Assembly: GCF_000445065.1 (NCBI RefSeq)
Contig: NZ_ATHO01000097.1
Coordinates: forward strand, 1 to 49,476
Length of the DNA stretch: 49,476 nt
Direction of reading: 5' to 3'
From: Sphingobium quisquiliarum P25
GTDB lineage: Bacteria > Pseudomonadota > Alphaproteobacteria > Sphingomonadales > Sphingomonadaceae
Shown: one piece after another, positions 19,610-29,438 of the stretch
Numbering within the stretch: position 1 is the stretch's first letter
Layout of the letters: each line of letters opens with the position of its first letter
Notes under the pieces: model-generated
The model's input: only the letters and a program-made list of their open reading frames with translations
What the model was told of the DNA's origin: nothing
Database searches by the model: none
Program-made: the position numbers and the translations under genes

Positions 19610-19615
19610 ACCCGA

Positions 19616-20545
19616 TCACAGCTTGCTGGTCAGTTCCGGGACCACCTTGAACAGGTCGCCTACCAGGCCGATATCCGCCACCTGGAAGATGGGCGCATCC
19701 TCGTCCTTGTTGATGGCGATGATGGTCTTGCTGTCCTTCATGCCCGCCAGATGCTGGATCGCCCCGGAAATACCGACGGCGATATAGACTTCCGGCGCGA
19801 CGATCTTGCCGGTCTGTCCGACCTGATAATCGTTGGGCACATAGCCCGCGTCGACCGCCGCACGGCTCGCCCCCACGGCAGCACCCAGCTTGTCCGCCAG
19901 CGGGTAGATGACCTCCTCGAAAGTCGGCCCATCCTTCAGCGCGCGGCCACCCGACACGATCACCTTGGCGCTCGTCAGTTCAGGACGCTCCTGCTTGGCG
20001 ATCTCCGCGCCGACAAAGGTCGACAATCCCTTGTCGCCGGTCGAGGAAACAGCCTCAACCACACCGGAACCACCCTCACGAGCCGCCTTTTCGAAAGCAG
20101 TACCGCGAACAGTGATGACCTTCTTCGCATCCTTCGACTTGACCGTCGCGATCGCGTTGCCAGCATAGATCGGGCGGGTGAACGTATCTTCGCTCTCCAC
20201 CGAAAGAATGTCGCTGATCTGCATGACGTCCAGCAGAGCCGCGACCCGGGGCGCGATATTCTTGCCGTTGCTGGTGGCGGGCGCGACGAACGCGTCATGG
20301 CTGCCCATCAGCTCGACAATCAGAGGCGCGACATTTTCGGCCAGCGCATGACCGAAGGCTGCGTCGTCGGCCACATGCACCTTGCCCACCCCAGCGATCT
20401 TCGCGGCTTCCTCACCCACACTGCCCACGCCAGCGCCAGCAACCAGCAGATGCACTTCACCCAGCTTGGCAGCGGCGGTGACAGCGGAAAGGGTCGCGTC
20501 CTTGACAGCGCCGCCCTCATGTTCAACCCAGACTAGAGTCTTCAT
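19616..20545 (-). CDS. etfA: Electron transfer flavoprotein subunit alpha
   Basis: 309 residues. With EtfB it forms the FAD-containing heterodimer that passes electrons from acyl-CoA and other dehydrogenases to ETF-ubiquinone oxidoreductase. The N-terminal half starts [19 protein letters not shown]; the FAD-binding C-terminal half holds [33 protein letters not shown] and [19 protein letters not shown], the standard EtfA signatures. The start is the ATG 20545 with an AGGAA ribosome site; an upstream in-frame start at 20608 would fall inside a repeat. It is 104 bases downstream of etfB, and the gap is filled by a CGTTCG-type repeat. Confidence 0.96.
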   Translation of the reverse strand: MKTLVWVEHEGGAVKDATLSAVTAAAKLGEVHLLVAGAGVGSVGEEAAKIAGVGKVHVADDAAFGHALAENVAPLIVELMGSHDAFVAPATSNGKNIAPRVAALLDVMQISDILSVESEDTFTRPIYAGNAIATVKSKDAKKVITVRGTAFEKAAREGGSGVVEAVSSTGDKGLSTFVGAEIAKQERPELTSAKVIVSGGRALKDGPTFEEVIYPLADKLGAAVGASRAAVDAGYVPNDYQVGQTGKIVAPEVYIAVGISGAIQHLAGMKDSKTIIAINKDEDAPIFQVADIGLVGDLFKVVPELTSKL

Positions 20546-20570
20546 TGATGTTCCTTTCATCCCCACTTCC

Positions 20571-20637
20571 CGTTCGCTTCGAGCGCAGTCGAGAAGCGGC
20601 ATGCGCATCCGTGTCTCGTTTTAGCCCGACACGAACG
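20571..20637. repeat. CGTTCG-type palindromic repeat, copy 4, between etfB and etfA
   Basis: Left arm starts at 20571 with CGTTCGCTTCGAGCG; the right arm ends at 20637 with CCCGACACGAACG. It is the same subtype as the copy inside uvrA but more degenerate. It sits within the presumed etfB-etfA transcript, where it could affect mRNA stability. Confidence 0.7.
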
Positions 20638-20649
20638 GCAGTTGGGTTC

Positions 20650-21399
20650 TTAAGCAGCGACGCCCAGAGCCTTCAGCTTCGCGACCAGTTCATCGACATC
20701 GGCAACCTTGACGCCAGCGGAACGCTTGGCGGGTTCGGCGACTTTCAGCGTCTCCAGCCGCGGTGCGATATCGACGCCATAATCGGCAGGCGCCTTCGTC
20801 GCGAGCGGCTTGCTCTTCGCCTTCATGATGTTCGGCAACGAAGCATAGCGCGGCTCGTTCAAGCGCAGGTCAGTAGTGACAATCGCCGGAATGTTCAGCT
20901 TCACCGTCTCCAGGCCGCCATCGACTTCGCGGGTCACGCTGACCTTGTCACCTTCAACCTCGACCTTCGACGCGAAAGTGCCCTGCGGCAGGTTCAGCAG
21001 AGCGGCCAGCATCTGGCCGGTCTGGTTGCTGTCATCGTCGATCGCTTGCTTGCCCAGGATGATCAGGCCAGCGCCTTCCTCTTCCTGCACCTTGGCGAGC
21101 AGCTTGGCGACGCCCAGCGGTTCAACCTCGTCATCGGTCTGGATCAGGATCGCACGATCCGCGCCCATGGCCAGCGCCGTGCGCAGCGTTTCCTGCGCCT
21201 TGGCGACGCCGATCGACACGGCGACCACCTCGGTCGCCACGCCTTTTTCCTTCAGGCGGATGGCTTCCTCAACCGCGATCTCGTCGAACGGGTTCATGCT
21301 CATCTTGACGTTCGCCAGATCGACGCCCGTGCCGTCGGCCTTCACCCGCGGCTTCACATTATAGTCAATGACCCGCTTCACGGGCACAAGGATCTTCAT
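20650..21399 (-). CDS. etfB: Electron transfer flavoprotein subunit beta
   Basis: 249 residues. It is the AMP-binding partner of Etf[21 protein letters not shown] at the start, [18 protein letters not shown] and [13 protein letters not shown], and the ADP/AMP-loop region [21 protein letters not shown] are characteristic; the loop [14 protein letters not shown] near residue 195 matches the recognition loop region that contacts partner dehydrogenases. The start is the ATG 21399 with GGAGG upstream, not the in-frame start at 21432. It follows sucC by about 110 bases and precedes etfA. Confidence 0.96.
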   Translation of the reverse strand: MKILVPVKRVIDYNVKPRVKADGTGVDLANVKMSMNPFDEIAVEEAIRLKEKGVATEVVAVSIGVAKAQETLRTALAMGADRAILIQTDDEVEPLGVAKLLAKVQEEEGAGLIILGKQAIDDDSNQTGQMLAALLNLPQGTFASKVEVEGDKVSVTREVDGGLETVKLNIPAIVTTDLRLNEPRYASLPNIMKAKSKPLATKAPADYGVDIAPRLETLKVAEPAKRSAGVKVADVDELVAKLKALGVAA

Positions 21400-21508
21400 C
21401 GCAACATCCTCCGTTACACGCCATCGCCGCATATGCGGACAAGGACGCAGGCGGCCCTTTCAGACCGCCTGCGCCCCATGGTGCTTGTTCAAGTGGCTCG
21501 AAAGTGCC

Positions 21509-22708
<1,200 letters not shown>

Positions 22709-22783
22709 GGGCCCGGCCCGTCCTTTCGCTGCAAAGCTGTTGCGGCGGCTAAAGCACAGGCGGGGACGGGACTCCAGCAGGAT

Positions 22784-22812
22784 TTTGCAAACGGACTTTG
22801 CAAAATTGCAAA
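22784..22812. promoter_or_regulatory. Array of three TTTGCAAA boxes upstream of sucC
   Basis: TTTGCAAA at 22784-22791 and 22797-22804 (5 bases between), then ATTGCAAA at 22805-22812. TTTGCAAA repeats are the recognition sites of short-chain acyl-CoA regulators related to RamB and PccR (described site TTTGCAAA-N4-TTTGCAAA). The spacing here is 5 rather than 4, so the exact regulator is uncertain. Confidence 0.5.
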
Positions 22813-22844
22813 TCCGCTAAACTCGTCAGAACGAAAAGTGCGGA

Positions 22845-23174
22845 TCAGCGCAGCAGTGTGCAGGCGACCGCAGCCTTGCTGGTCACCGCAAGTATCTCGG
22901 GATCCTCAAGGGCACGCAGCTTGTAGAGGAAACGATCCACCGTCAGATCGCCGATGTGTGAATTGCGGAGCGAGGCAAGGGACTGGACCCGCCGAAGCTG
23001 CCCCAGGCTCAACCGATCAACCATTCGCTCAGCCATGCAGCCTGCGGTAGAAGGCGGAAGACCTGCGTCGATCAGCCCGGCGCGCACCCGCGCCTCCGGC
23101 GAAACCGTAGCGCAGGAAGCCAAGAAAAGGGCGGGAAGCGTTATGCAGGGCAGGCGAAGGGATCGGATCGTCAT
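22845..23174 (-). CDS. Small lipoprotein of unknown function
   Basis: 109 residues. A signal peptide with a lipobox (ALFLASC, Cys about 21) marks it as a lipoprotein. The mature part has SPEARVRAGLIDAGLPPSTAGCMAERMVDRLSLGQLRRV, a helical domain with one further Cys, and ends with a third (VACTLLR). I do not recognise a named family. It reads leftward towards sucC; the sucC control boxes lie directly after its stop. Confidence 0.75.
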   Translation of the reverse strand: MTIRSLRLPCITLPALFLASCATVSPEARVRAGLIDAGLPPSTAGCMAERMVDRLSLGQLRRVQSLASLRNSHIGDLTVDRFLYKLRALEDPEILAVTSKAAVACTLLR

Positions 23175-23232
23175 ACCCCTTCATCGCTCCCGCCGCCTGA
23201 ACCTGCGGTAAACGGAACGTGCCAACGGAAAT

Positions 23233-23412
23233 TCAGTGAGCGTGTTGCACCAAACGGCTATTCTCGCGCCGATAAGCATCGATCTGATCGGCATAGCCAC
23301 GGGCAAGGCCCTCATAGGCGGCCCTTCCCTGCTGCGAACGGCTGAACTGCGCCCTTATCAGGGACACCTGCTGCCTGTGCAGCAAATAATTGACATCCTT
23401 CTCTCCGGTCAT
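23233..23412 (-). CDS. 59-residue protein of unknown function
   Basis: Starts at an ATG with a strong TAGGAGGG ribosome site. The product is polar and helical, with a conserved-looking middle (LIRAQFSRSQQGRAAYEGLA) and no membrane span or signal peptide. It is short and easily missed. It stands just upstream of the small lipoprotein on the same strand (58-base gap). A possible EcfG-like promoter (GGAAG-N16-CGTT on the minus strand, 23547-23571) lies further upstream. Function unknown. Confidence 0.6.
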   Translation of the reverse strand: MTGEKDVNYLLHRQQVSLIRAQFSRSQQGRAAYEGLARGYADQIDAYRRENSRLVQHAH

Positions 23413-23723
23413 TCACGCCCTCCTACCGTATCGCTTTAAGACTGGCGGGGTGCCGCGACTGTGTCTGAGTCGTCTTTCCGGCAGAGCAACCATAACAGCG
23501 GCTCCACGCACCGGCGATTCCTCCTGGCGCATCACCGGAGCGGCCCAACGGAAAAATCGTGGTGACCTTCCGTGTCTCAAACACCACTCACCTCTCCTCA
23601 TGCTTCATCATCTTGATTAACATAGGCTAAGCTTCGGTCCTTCCACGGAAAATTTTGAAGAAGACAGTTGAATCGCCGTCAAAGTAATGGCAACGCCGCC
23701 GCTCGATCAGAGGGGGGCTGACG
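23413..23723. other. Divergent intergenic region before the NfrB-like gene
   Basis: About 310 bases between the leftward 59-residue gene and the rightward glycosyltransferase gene; presumably it holds both promoters. The only motif I can point to is a one-mismatch EcfG-like pair on the minus strand (23547-23571). AT content rises around 23580-23690, as expected for a promoter region. Confidence 0.4.
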
Positions 23724-25109
23724 ATGGGGGAAGCGCTGATCGCCTTTCTGGCGATCGTTCATCATGAGGTTCTATTATTTGCTGTCCTAGGCCTCGCAAT
23801 AGGCGGAGCGGACGATTTCTTGGTGGACGTTCTTTTCCTGTGCCGCCGCTGGTGGCGCAATATCACCGTCTATTCACGCCATCCCCGCATGACTACGGCG
23901 ACATTGCCAGCATCGCCGCAGCCCGGCACGATCGCGGTCTTCGTTCCCGCCTGGGGTGAGGCGGATGTCATCGAGCCGATGCTGCGCAACGCGCTGATGC
24001 AATGGCAGCAAGGCGACTACCGCATATTCGTGGGCACCTATCCCAATGATTATGCGACACGGGCGGCCGTGGCACAGGTTGCCAAGGACGAACCGCGTGT
24101 CATCCTCTGCGTCAATGACCGGCCGGGGCCGACAACCAAAGCCGACTGCCTCAACCTGCTGTGGCGAAATATGCTGCGGGAAGAAAGCCGTACTGGCCGC
24201 CGTTTCAAGGCTGTAACTCTCCATGACGCCGAAGACGTGGTTCACGCCGATGAGATTCGCTTGTTCGATGTCATGATAGATCGTTTCCAACTGGTGCAGC
24301 TTCCGGTTCTGCCATTGCCCGGCCAAGGCGGATGGTGGTCGCGCGCGGTCGCCAATCACTATTGCGACGAGTTTGCGGAGAGCCATGGTAAATTCCTGAC
24401 AGTGCGGGAGGCGATGGGCGCATCCATGCCGTCGGCAGGCGTTGCCTGTGCCTTTGCCCGCGATGCGCTGGAGGAGCTGGTCGATCCCGCCAATGGCGGC
24501 CCGTTCGATCCTGTGTCCCTCACCGAAGATTATGAGATGGGCCTGCGCATCGCCGACCAGGGCAGACGCGGAGTCTTCGTTCGCATGCGCGATGCGAAGG
24601 GTGAACTGGTCGCGACGCGCGAATTCTTCCCCGATGGCTTTTGGGCGGCCGTGCGGCAGAAAGCGCGCTGGATGGTCGGTATTTCTCTGGCGGGATGGGA
24701 CCGCATGGGATGGCAGGGCGGCCCGATGGAATGGTGGATGCGCATCCGCGACCGGCGCGCCGCGTTGGCCGCCTTCATCCTCTTCACCGCCTACATCGCC
24801 CTTCTGCTCTGGTGCATCATCCTCGTCGGCGCATGGTTCGGCCTTGGCAAACCATATCAACCAACGCCGCTGGTCGAGGCGCTGCTGTGGGTCAATTTCG
24901 GCTTCATGGTTTGGCGGACCGGCATGCGCGCGATCTTCGTTAGCCGAAGCTATGGTTGGCGCTATGGGCTAGGAGCGATCCCAAGGACTCTCTTGGCCAA
25001 CTTCATAGCAATGTTCGCAGCGCGGCGCGCGGTCGCTCTTTATATCGACTCGCTGTTCGGCAAACCGCTGGTCTGGGACAAGACCCAGCACCGCTTTCCT
25101 CAAATGTGA
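23724..25109 (+). CDS. NfrB-like membrane glycosyltransferase (GT2)
   Basis: 461 residues. One hydrophobic segment near the N-terminus, a cytoplasmic GT2 catalytic domain (about 55-330) and at least two spans at the C-terminus. The catalytic landmarks of processive GT2 enzymes are visible: the nucleotide-binding VFVPAWGEADVI, the DxD-type HDAEDVVH (about 167-174), TED (about 267-269) and QKARW, the QxxRW motif (about 312-316). The overall form matches NfrB, the phage N4 adsorption-associated enzyme that makes a surface polysaccharide, but it ends after the membrane part, without the C-terminal c-di-GMP-binding region of the E. coli protein. Ribosome site GAGGGGGG. The next gene resembles the C-terminal domain of NfrA. 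Confidence 0.85.
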   Translation: MGEALIAFLAIVHHEVLLFAVLGLAIGGADDFLVDVLFLCRRWWRNITVYSRHPRMTTATLPASPQPGTIAVFVPAWGEADVIEPMLRNALMQWQQGDYRIFVGTYPNDYATRAAVAQVAKDEPRVILCVNDRPGPTTKADCLNLLWRNMLREESRTGRRFKAVTLHDAEDVVHADEIRLFDVMIDRFQLVQLPVLPLPGQGGWWSRAVANHYCDEFAESHGKFLTVREAMGASMPSAGVACAFARDALEELVDPANGGPFDPVSLTEDYEMGLRIADQGRRGVFVRMRDAKGELVATREFFPDGFWAAVRQKARWMVGISLAGWDRMGWQGGPMEWWMRIRDRRAALAAFILFTAYIALLLWCIILVGAWFGLGKPYQPTPLVEALLWVNFGFMVWRTGMRAIFVSRSYGWRYGLGAIPRTLLANFIAMFAARRAVALYIDSLFGKPLVWDKTQHRFPQM

Positions 25110-25115
25110 ACCGGC

Positions 25116-26162
25116 ATGCTTTGGAGCAATAGCGGACGGCCCGTCCGTTTCTTTCTCATTCTAATGAGCGGCTGGGTGGCGGTACGCTTTTCCAGTGGGA
25201 TGATCGGATCTACCGAGCTTGCTGAAACGCAATCACGGCGCGGTCCCTCGCCCGCGTTCCGCTCCGCCAGCAAGCATGAATGGCGAGTCATTCCCAGGGC
25301 AGCGGCTATGCCGCTTCCCAAAGCCGCTGCTGTCCTCGTCCGCGCTCAGCTTTCGCACGCGGCCACGCTGCGCGTTAAGCAAAGGCATCTGCCGGAACCA
25401 TCTCCGGGCGCTTTGGCGCTCAACCAAGTGCCCAGCGAGCAGCCGGAGGCCCAGACGCCGGCTGCCGCGCCATCCCTGGTTCCAGCCCTGCCGCTAACAT
25501 CCGGGACCAATGCACCCTCACAGGATAGATGGCGCGGCAGCACATGGATATTATGGCGCGACGGCAGTTCTCCGGTAGCGGGTGCAATTCCGGCAGGCCG
25601 CCTCGGCGGATCTCAAGCCGGTATGCGGATCGACTATGACCTGACGCCCCGCTCCTTTGGAAGGGCGGCCCTCTACGGACGCATCAGCACCGCGCTCAAC
25701 AGCCCGGCTTCGCCCGAAGCAGCGGCAGGCATAGGCTGGCAGCCCGCGAGAGCCGTCCCGGTCACGCTCGCCGCGGAACGCCGGATCGCACTGGGCAAAG
25801 GCGCGCGCGATGCAAGCGCGCTGCTCGTGACCGGCGGCTTCGGCCCGGCCCAACTCCTGCCGGGCCTCCAGGCCGAAGCCTATGCGCAAGGCGGCATGGT
25901 GGGTTTCCAGGCCCGCGACCTGTTCGCCGATGGAAAGATGTCACTGCTCTCGCCTGTCCGGAACACGCCGCTCAAGCTTGGCGGGAGCATATCAGGCGGC
26001 GCGCAGCCCGCGGTCGAACGGCTGGACATAGGCCCCGAAGTCCGGTTGCGCCTGCCGCTCCCCCGAATTGCAGCCCGCATGAGCCTGGAATGGAGGGAGC
26101 GGGTAGCCGGACGCGCCGCCCCTGGTTCGGGGCTGGCGATGACCCTTGGCGCGGATTTTTGA
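25116..26162 (+). CDS. NfrA-C-like probable outer-membrane beta-barrel protein
   Basis: 348 residues. A hydrophobic N-terminus (FFLILMSGWVAVRF) may be an export signal, followed by a Pro/Ala-rich linker (about 30-135) and a C-terminal domain starting near RGSTWILWRDGSSPV, rich in alternating hydrophobic strands and ending with a Phe (TLGADF), as in outer-membrane barrels. The RGSxWxLWR start and the strand pattern resemble the C-terminal domain of NfrA, the phage N4 receptor/polysaccharide exporter. It starts 6 bases after the NfrB-like gene, supporting an operon. It lacks the TPR region of full-length NfrA. Assignment is from motif and context only. Confidence 0.65.
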   Translation: MLWSNSGRPVRFFLILMSGWVAVRFSSGMIGSTELAETQSRRGPSPAFRSASKHEWRVIPRAAAMPLPKAAAVLVRAQLSHAATLRVKQRHLPEPSPGALALNQVPSEQPEAQTPAAAPSLVPALPLTSGTNAPSQDRWRGSTWILWRDGSSPVAGAIPAGRLGGSQAGMRIDYDLTPRSFGRAALYGRISTALNSPASPEAAAGIGWQPARAVPVTLAAERRIALGKGARDASALLVTGGFGPAQLLPGLQAEAYAQGGMVGFQARDLFADGKMSLLSPVRNTPLKLGGSISGGAQPAVERLDIGPEVRLRLPLPRIAARMSLEWRERVAGRAAPGSGLAMTLGADF

Positions 26163-26221
26163 TCGCCTGACACTCCTCCCGCCTTTATCTCGCTGCGCAT
26201 TGGCCTTAACCCGATCAGCCG

Positions 26222-27136
26222 ATGGACCTTTACCTCCCTGTCGCCAACCTGTCGGTCAATGCGCTGGTGATCATCGCCCTCGGCGGGGTGGTCGGTCTGT
26301 TGTCAGGCATGTTCGGGGTCGGCGGCGGCTTCCTGACGACGCCGCTCCTCATCTTCTACGGCATCCCGCCCACGGTCGCGGCGGCTTCGGCGGCGAGCCA
26401 GGTCACGGGGGCAAGCGTCTCAGGCGTGGTCACTCACATGGCGCGCGGCACGGTGGATGTGCGCATGGGCGGCGTGCTGATCGCCGGAGGCGTCGTTGGG
26501 GCAAGCATAGGCGTCTTCCTCTTCCGCCTGCTCCAGGCCGTGGGCCAGATCGATACGATGATCGGCATCCTCTATGTGCTGATGCTCGGCGGCATCGGCA
26601 TATTGATGGCCAAGGAATCCATCCAGGCGCTGGTCGCGCTCAAGACGGGCAAGCGCCTCGCCGCGCGCAAGCGGCGTCACCACCCGTTGGTCGCCGCCTT
26701 GCCGATGCGGTGGCGCTTCTACCGCTCTGGCCTCTATATTTCCCCGCTCGCCCCCCTGCTGCTCGGCATGGCAACGGGCATCCTCACCATGTTGCTGGGT
26801 GTGGGCGGCGGCTTCATCCTCGTGCCCGCCATGCTTTATCTTCTCGGAATGACCACGCAGTCGGTCGTCGGCACGTCCCTGTTCCAGATCCTGTTCGTCA
26901 CCATGGCGACGACGATGATGCACGCCATGACGACAAAGGCCGTGGACCTCGTACTCGCCATGCTGCTGCTCATCGGCAGCGTCACGGGAGCGCAGATCGG
27001 CACGCGCATTTCCATGTCGGTGCGCCCGGAATATCTGCGAATTCTCCTGTCGGCCATCGTCCTGCTGGTGGCAGCGCGCATGGCGCTGGGCCTTGGCTTC
27101 CGGCCCGACGAAATCTATACTGTGGAGGTCCGGTGA
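26222..27136 (+). CDS. Sulfite exporter TauE/SafE family permease
   Basis: 304 residues with about eight hydrophobic segments. The two repeated family motifs are visible: GLLSGMFGVGGGFLTTPLL near residue 25 and MLLGVGGGFILVPAMLYLLG near residue 195. Members transport sulfur-containing anions or organic acids. The stop overlaps the start of the next gene by four bases (GTGA), and that gene is the usual partner (TIGR02186), so the two probably work as one unit in the inner membrane. Substrate unknown. Confidence 0.92.
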   Translation: MDLYLPVANLSVNALVIIALGGVVGLLSGMFGVGGGFLTTPLLIFYGIPPTVAAASAASQVTGASVSGVVTHMARGTVDVRMGGVLIAGGVVGASIGVFLFRLLQAVGQIDTMIGILYVLMLGGIGILMAKESIQALVALKTGKRLAARKRRHHPLVAALPMRWRFYRSGLYISPLAPLLLGMATGILTMLLGVGGGFILVPAMLYLLGMTTQSVVGTSLFQILFVTMATTMMHAMTTKAVDLVLAMLLLIGSVTGAQIGTRISMSVRPEYLRILLSAIVLLVAARMALGLGFRPDEIYTVEVR

Positions 27137-27897
27137 GCCTGCGCGCCCGCCTGACCCTCCTTTCCCCCGCCCTCCTGCTGTTGAGCGCGGCGGACGAGCC
27201 CTTGCTGGTGCCGGACGTGTCACAGCGCGAGGTGGAGATCCAATATAGCTTCACCGGCGCCGACCTGCTGCTGTTCGGCGCGATCGTCTACCCCGGCGGC
27301 AAGCAGCCGAAGAAACCCGCCGACATCCTCGTGGTGCTGAAAGGCCCCGACCAGTCCATCATCATGCGCGAAAAGCAGAAGGTGGCGGGCATCTGGGTCA
27401 ATGCCGACACTGCCCGCTTCCGCTCCGCACCCAGCTTCTACGCCATCGCCTCCTCGCGCCCTATTGACGAGGTCGTGGACGAGCGCACCGCGGCCATTTA
27501 CGAGATGGGGGTCGACAAGCTGCAACTCTCCCCTTCCTCCCTCAACGACAGCGCGGAACTGGATCGCTTTCAGGCCGGTCTCATCGACCTTCGCGAGCGT
27601 GCCGGTCTCTATGTGGAGCGGCCCGGAACGGTGGAGATCACGCAAGGCGTGCTCTACCGCGCCCGCCTGCCGCTGTCGGCACGCGTGATCGTGGGCGACT
27701 ATACCGCCGAAACCTTTCTGGTGCAGGATGGCCGCGTCGTCGCCGCAGCGGTCCGCGACATCACCATCCGCAAATCGGGTTTTGAACGTTTCATGGCCGT
27801 TGCAGCCGAACAATGGCCCTTTCTATACGGCCTGACCGCCATAGCGCTGGCAGTCGGCATGGGCTGGACCGCCGGAGCAGTCGCGCGCCGTTTCTGA
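27133..27897 (+). CDS. TIGR02186 family membrane-anchored protein
   Basis: 254 residues from a GTG overlapping the TauE gene stop; GGAGG lies 5 bases upstream. A signal peptide (LTLLSPALLLLSAADE) is followed by a periplasmic beta-rich domain starting VPDVSQREVEIQYSFTGADLLLFGA and one C-terminal span (FLYGLTAIALAVGMGWTAGAV). These are the features of the alphaproteobacterial TIGR02186 family, which occurs beside TauE/SafE permeases and is thought to assist them. The direct role is unknown. Confidence 0.85.
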   Translation: MSLRARLTLLSPALLLLSAADEPLLVPDVSQREVEIQYSFTGADLLLFGAIVYPGGKQPKKPADILVVLKGPDQSIIMREKQKVAGIWVNADTARFRSAPSFYAIASSRPIDEVVDERTAAIYEMGVDKLQLSPSSLNDSAELDRFQAGLIDLRERAGLYVERPGTVEITQGVLYRARLPLSARVIVGDYTAETFLVQDGRVVAAAVRDITIRKSGFERFMAVAAEQWPFLYGLTAIALAVGMGWTAGAVARRF

Positions 27898-27906
27898 CCC
27901 GCTCCC

Positions 27907-28338
27907 TTAGGGCGTCAAATCAACACGCTCATCCTCAGCGAACAGCATTTCCAGCAGAACCGACCGGTGGCAGGCGCTCGCATCCCGCTCGAAACAGAGC
28001 AGCGCCGTCGGCCGCTCCGCCGCCATTTCTCGGAGCTGTTCCGCCTGCACGACGGCTTCCGGCAGATCAAGCTGGCCCGCATAAATATCCCGCAGCTTCG
28101 CATGATCGCCTTTGCGCGCCGCTTCCCGCCCGGCCGGTGGCGTTCCCAGGGCTTTAAGGCCGACATATTCTATCCCCGCCTCCCGCAACCCCGCCGCCAG
28201 GATGTTCTTGGAAAAGCCGGGCCGGCGCGATAGCGGCACCGCCCTGATATCCGCCAGCAGCTTCACGCCTGCTTCCTGTAGCGCGGCGATAAGCTCCGCC
28301 TGCGTTGCCCCTTCATAGCCGATCGTGAAAATGCGCAT
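27907..28338 (-). CDS. DUF488 family protein
   Basis: 143 residues. It starts [20 protein letters not shown] and has [17 protein letters not shown] and the Cys-His site [14 protein letters not shown], all marks of DUF488. The family is soluble and of unknown function; a nucleic-acid or redox-related role has been suggested. It is encoded convergently with the TIGR02186 gene and divergently from pyrB. Confidence 0.9.
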   Translation of the reverse strand: MRIFTIGYEGATQAELIAALQEAGVKLLADIRAVPLSRRPGFSKNILAAGLREAGIEYVGLKALGTPPAGREAARKGDHAKLRDIYAGQLDLPEAVVQAEQLREMAAERPTALLCFERDASACHRSVLLEMLFAEDERVDLTP

Positions 28339-28442
28339 GGCATCCAGATAGGAATGCGGACCGGCTTTCCAATATGGCGCCCCCTTCGCCCTGCCTGCGT
28401 GCGCCTTGCCCTCCTTCCCGCCCTCGCTTAAAGGGTCCGTTC

Positions 28443-29438
28443 ATGCCCGACATCACCGTTCCATCCGCCTCGCCCGACCTGACTGGCCGGGCGCTGTTCC
28501 CGCACCGGCATTTGCTGTCCATCGCGGACCTCAAACCTTGGGAAATCCGCTTCCTGCTGGATGAGGCGGAACATTGGGCAAGGGCCAATCGCGGCAACGC
28601 GCGCAAGCATGACGACCGCTTGGCGGGCATGACCCAGATCAACGCCTTTTTCGAAAATTCGACACGCACGCTGCTGTCCTTCGAAATTGCGGGCAAGCGG
28701 TTGGGTGCCGATGTCGTCAACATGCATGCGGGCCAATCCAGCGTGAAGAAGGGCGAAACGCTGATCGACACCGCCATGACGCTTAATGCCATGGCCGCCG
28801 ACGTGATCGTGATCCGGCATGCAAGTTCGGGCGCGGTGGCCTTGATCGCGGACAAGGTGGACTGCCCGGTGCTGAACGCGGGCGATGGCTGGCACCAGCA
28901 CCCGACGCAGGCTTTGCTGGACGCGCTTACCATCCGGCGGCGCAAGGGCGGTTTCGAAGGGCTGATCGTCGCCATTTGCGGCGACGTGCTGCACAGCCGC
29001 GTGGCGCGATCCAACATGCTGTGTCTTGCGGCGCTGGGCGCTCAGGTGCGCGCGGTGGCCCCGCCCACATTGATGCCGCCCGAGGTGGAGATGCTGGGCG
29101 CGACGCCCTTCCACCGCATGGACGAAGGGCTGGAAGGCGCAGACGTGGTCATGATGCTGCGGCTCCAGAATGAGCGGATGGACGGCGCCTTCATCCCCTC
29201 GCCGCGCGAATATCATATGCTCTACGGACTGACGCAGGAACGGCTTGCGATCGCCAAGCCCGATGCCCTCGTCATGCACCCTGGCCCCATGAATCGCGGG
29301 GTGGAGATTTCCAGCGTCGTCGCTGACCACCCCGAACGATCGGCCATTACGGAGCAGGTGGAAATGGGGGTCGCCATCCGTATGGCCTGCCTGGACATAC
29401 TGACCCGCCAAGCGCGCGGCGTGGAGGGATGGGCATGA
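28443..29438 (+). CDS. pyrB: Aspartate carbamoyltransferase catalytic subunit
   Basis: 331 residues. Condenses carbamoyl phosphate and aspartate, the first committed step of pyrimidine synthesis. The carbamoyl-phosphate site [12 protein letters not shown], the HPTQALLD motif and the aspartate-binding MLRLQNERM and [13 protein letters not shown] are clear. The start at ATG 28443 is used because the upstream extension is low-complexity Pro/Arg. No regulatory gene pyrI is present. Instead the stop overlaps a dihydroorotase homologue by ATGA, so this is the class of enzyme that assembles with a PyrC-like partner. Confidence 0.96.
   Translation: MPDITVPSASPDLTGRALFPHRHLLSIADLKPWEIRFLLDEAEHWARANRGNARKHDDRLAGMTQINAFFENSTRTLLSFEIAGKRLGADVVNMHAGQSSVKKGETLIDTAMTLNAMAADVIVIRHASSGAVALIADKVDCPVLNAGDGWHQHPTQALLDALTIRRRKGGFEGLIVAICGDVLHSRVARSNMLCLAALGAQVRAVAPPTLMPPEVEMLGATPFHRMDEGLEGADVVMMLRLQNERMDGAFIPSPREYHMLYGLTQERLAIAKPDALVMHPGPMNRGVEISSVVADHPERSAITEQVEMGVAIRMACLDILTRQARGVEGWA

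Larger units (their letters stand above)
19245..19615. other. Intergenic region after 18993-19244
   Basis: About 370 bases. It ends with the etfA terminator (19577-19609) and contains one tiny open frame (19500-19565). I see no other structure. Confidence 0.5.
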
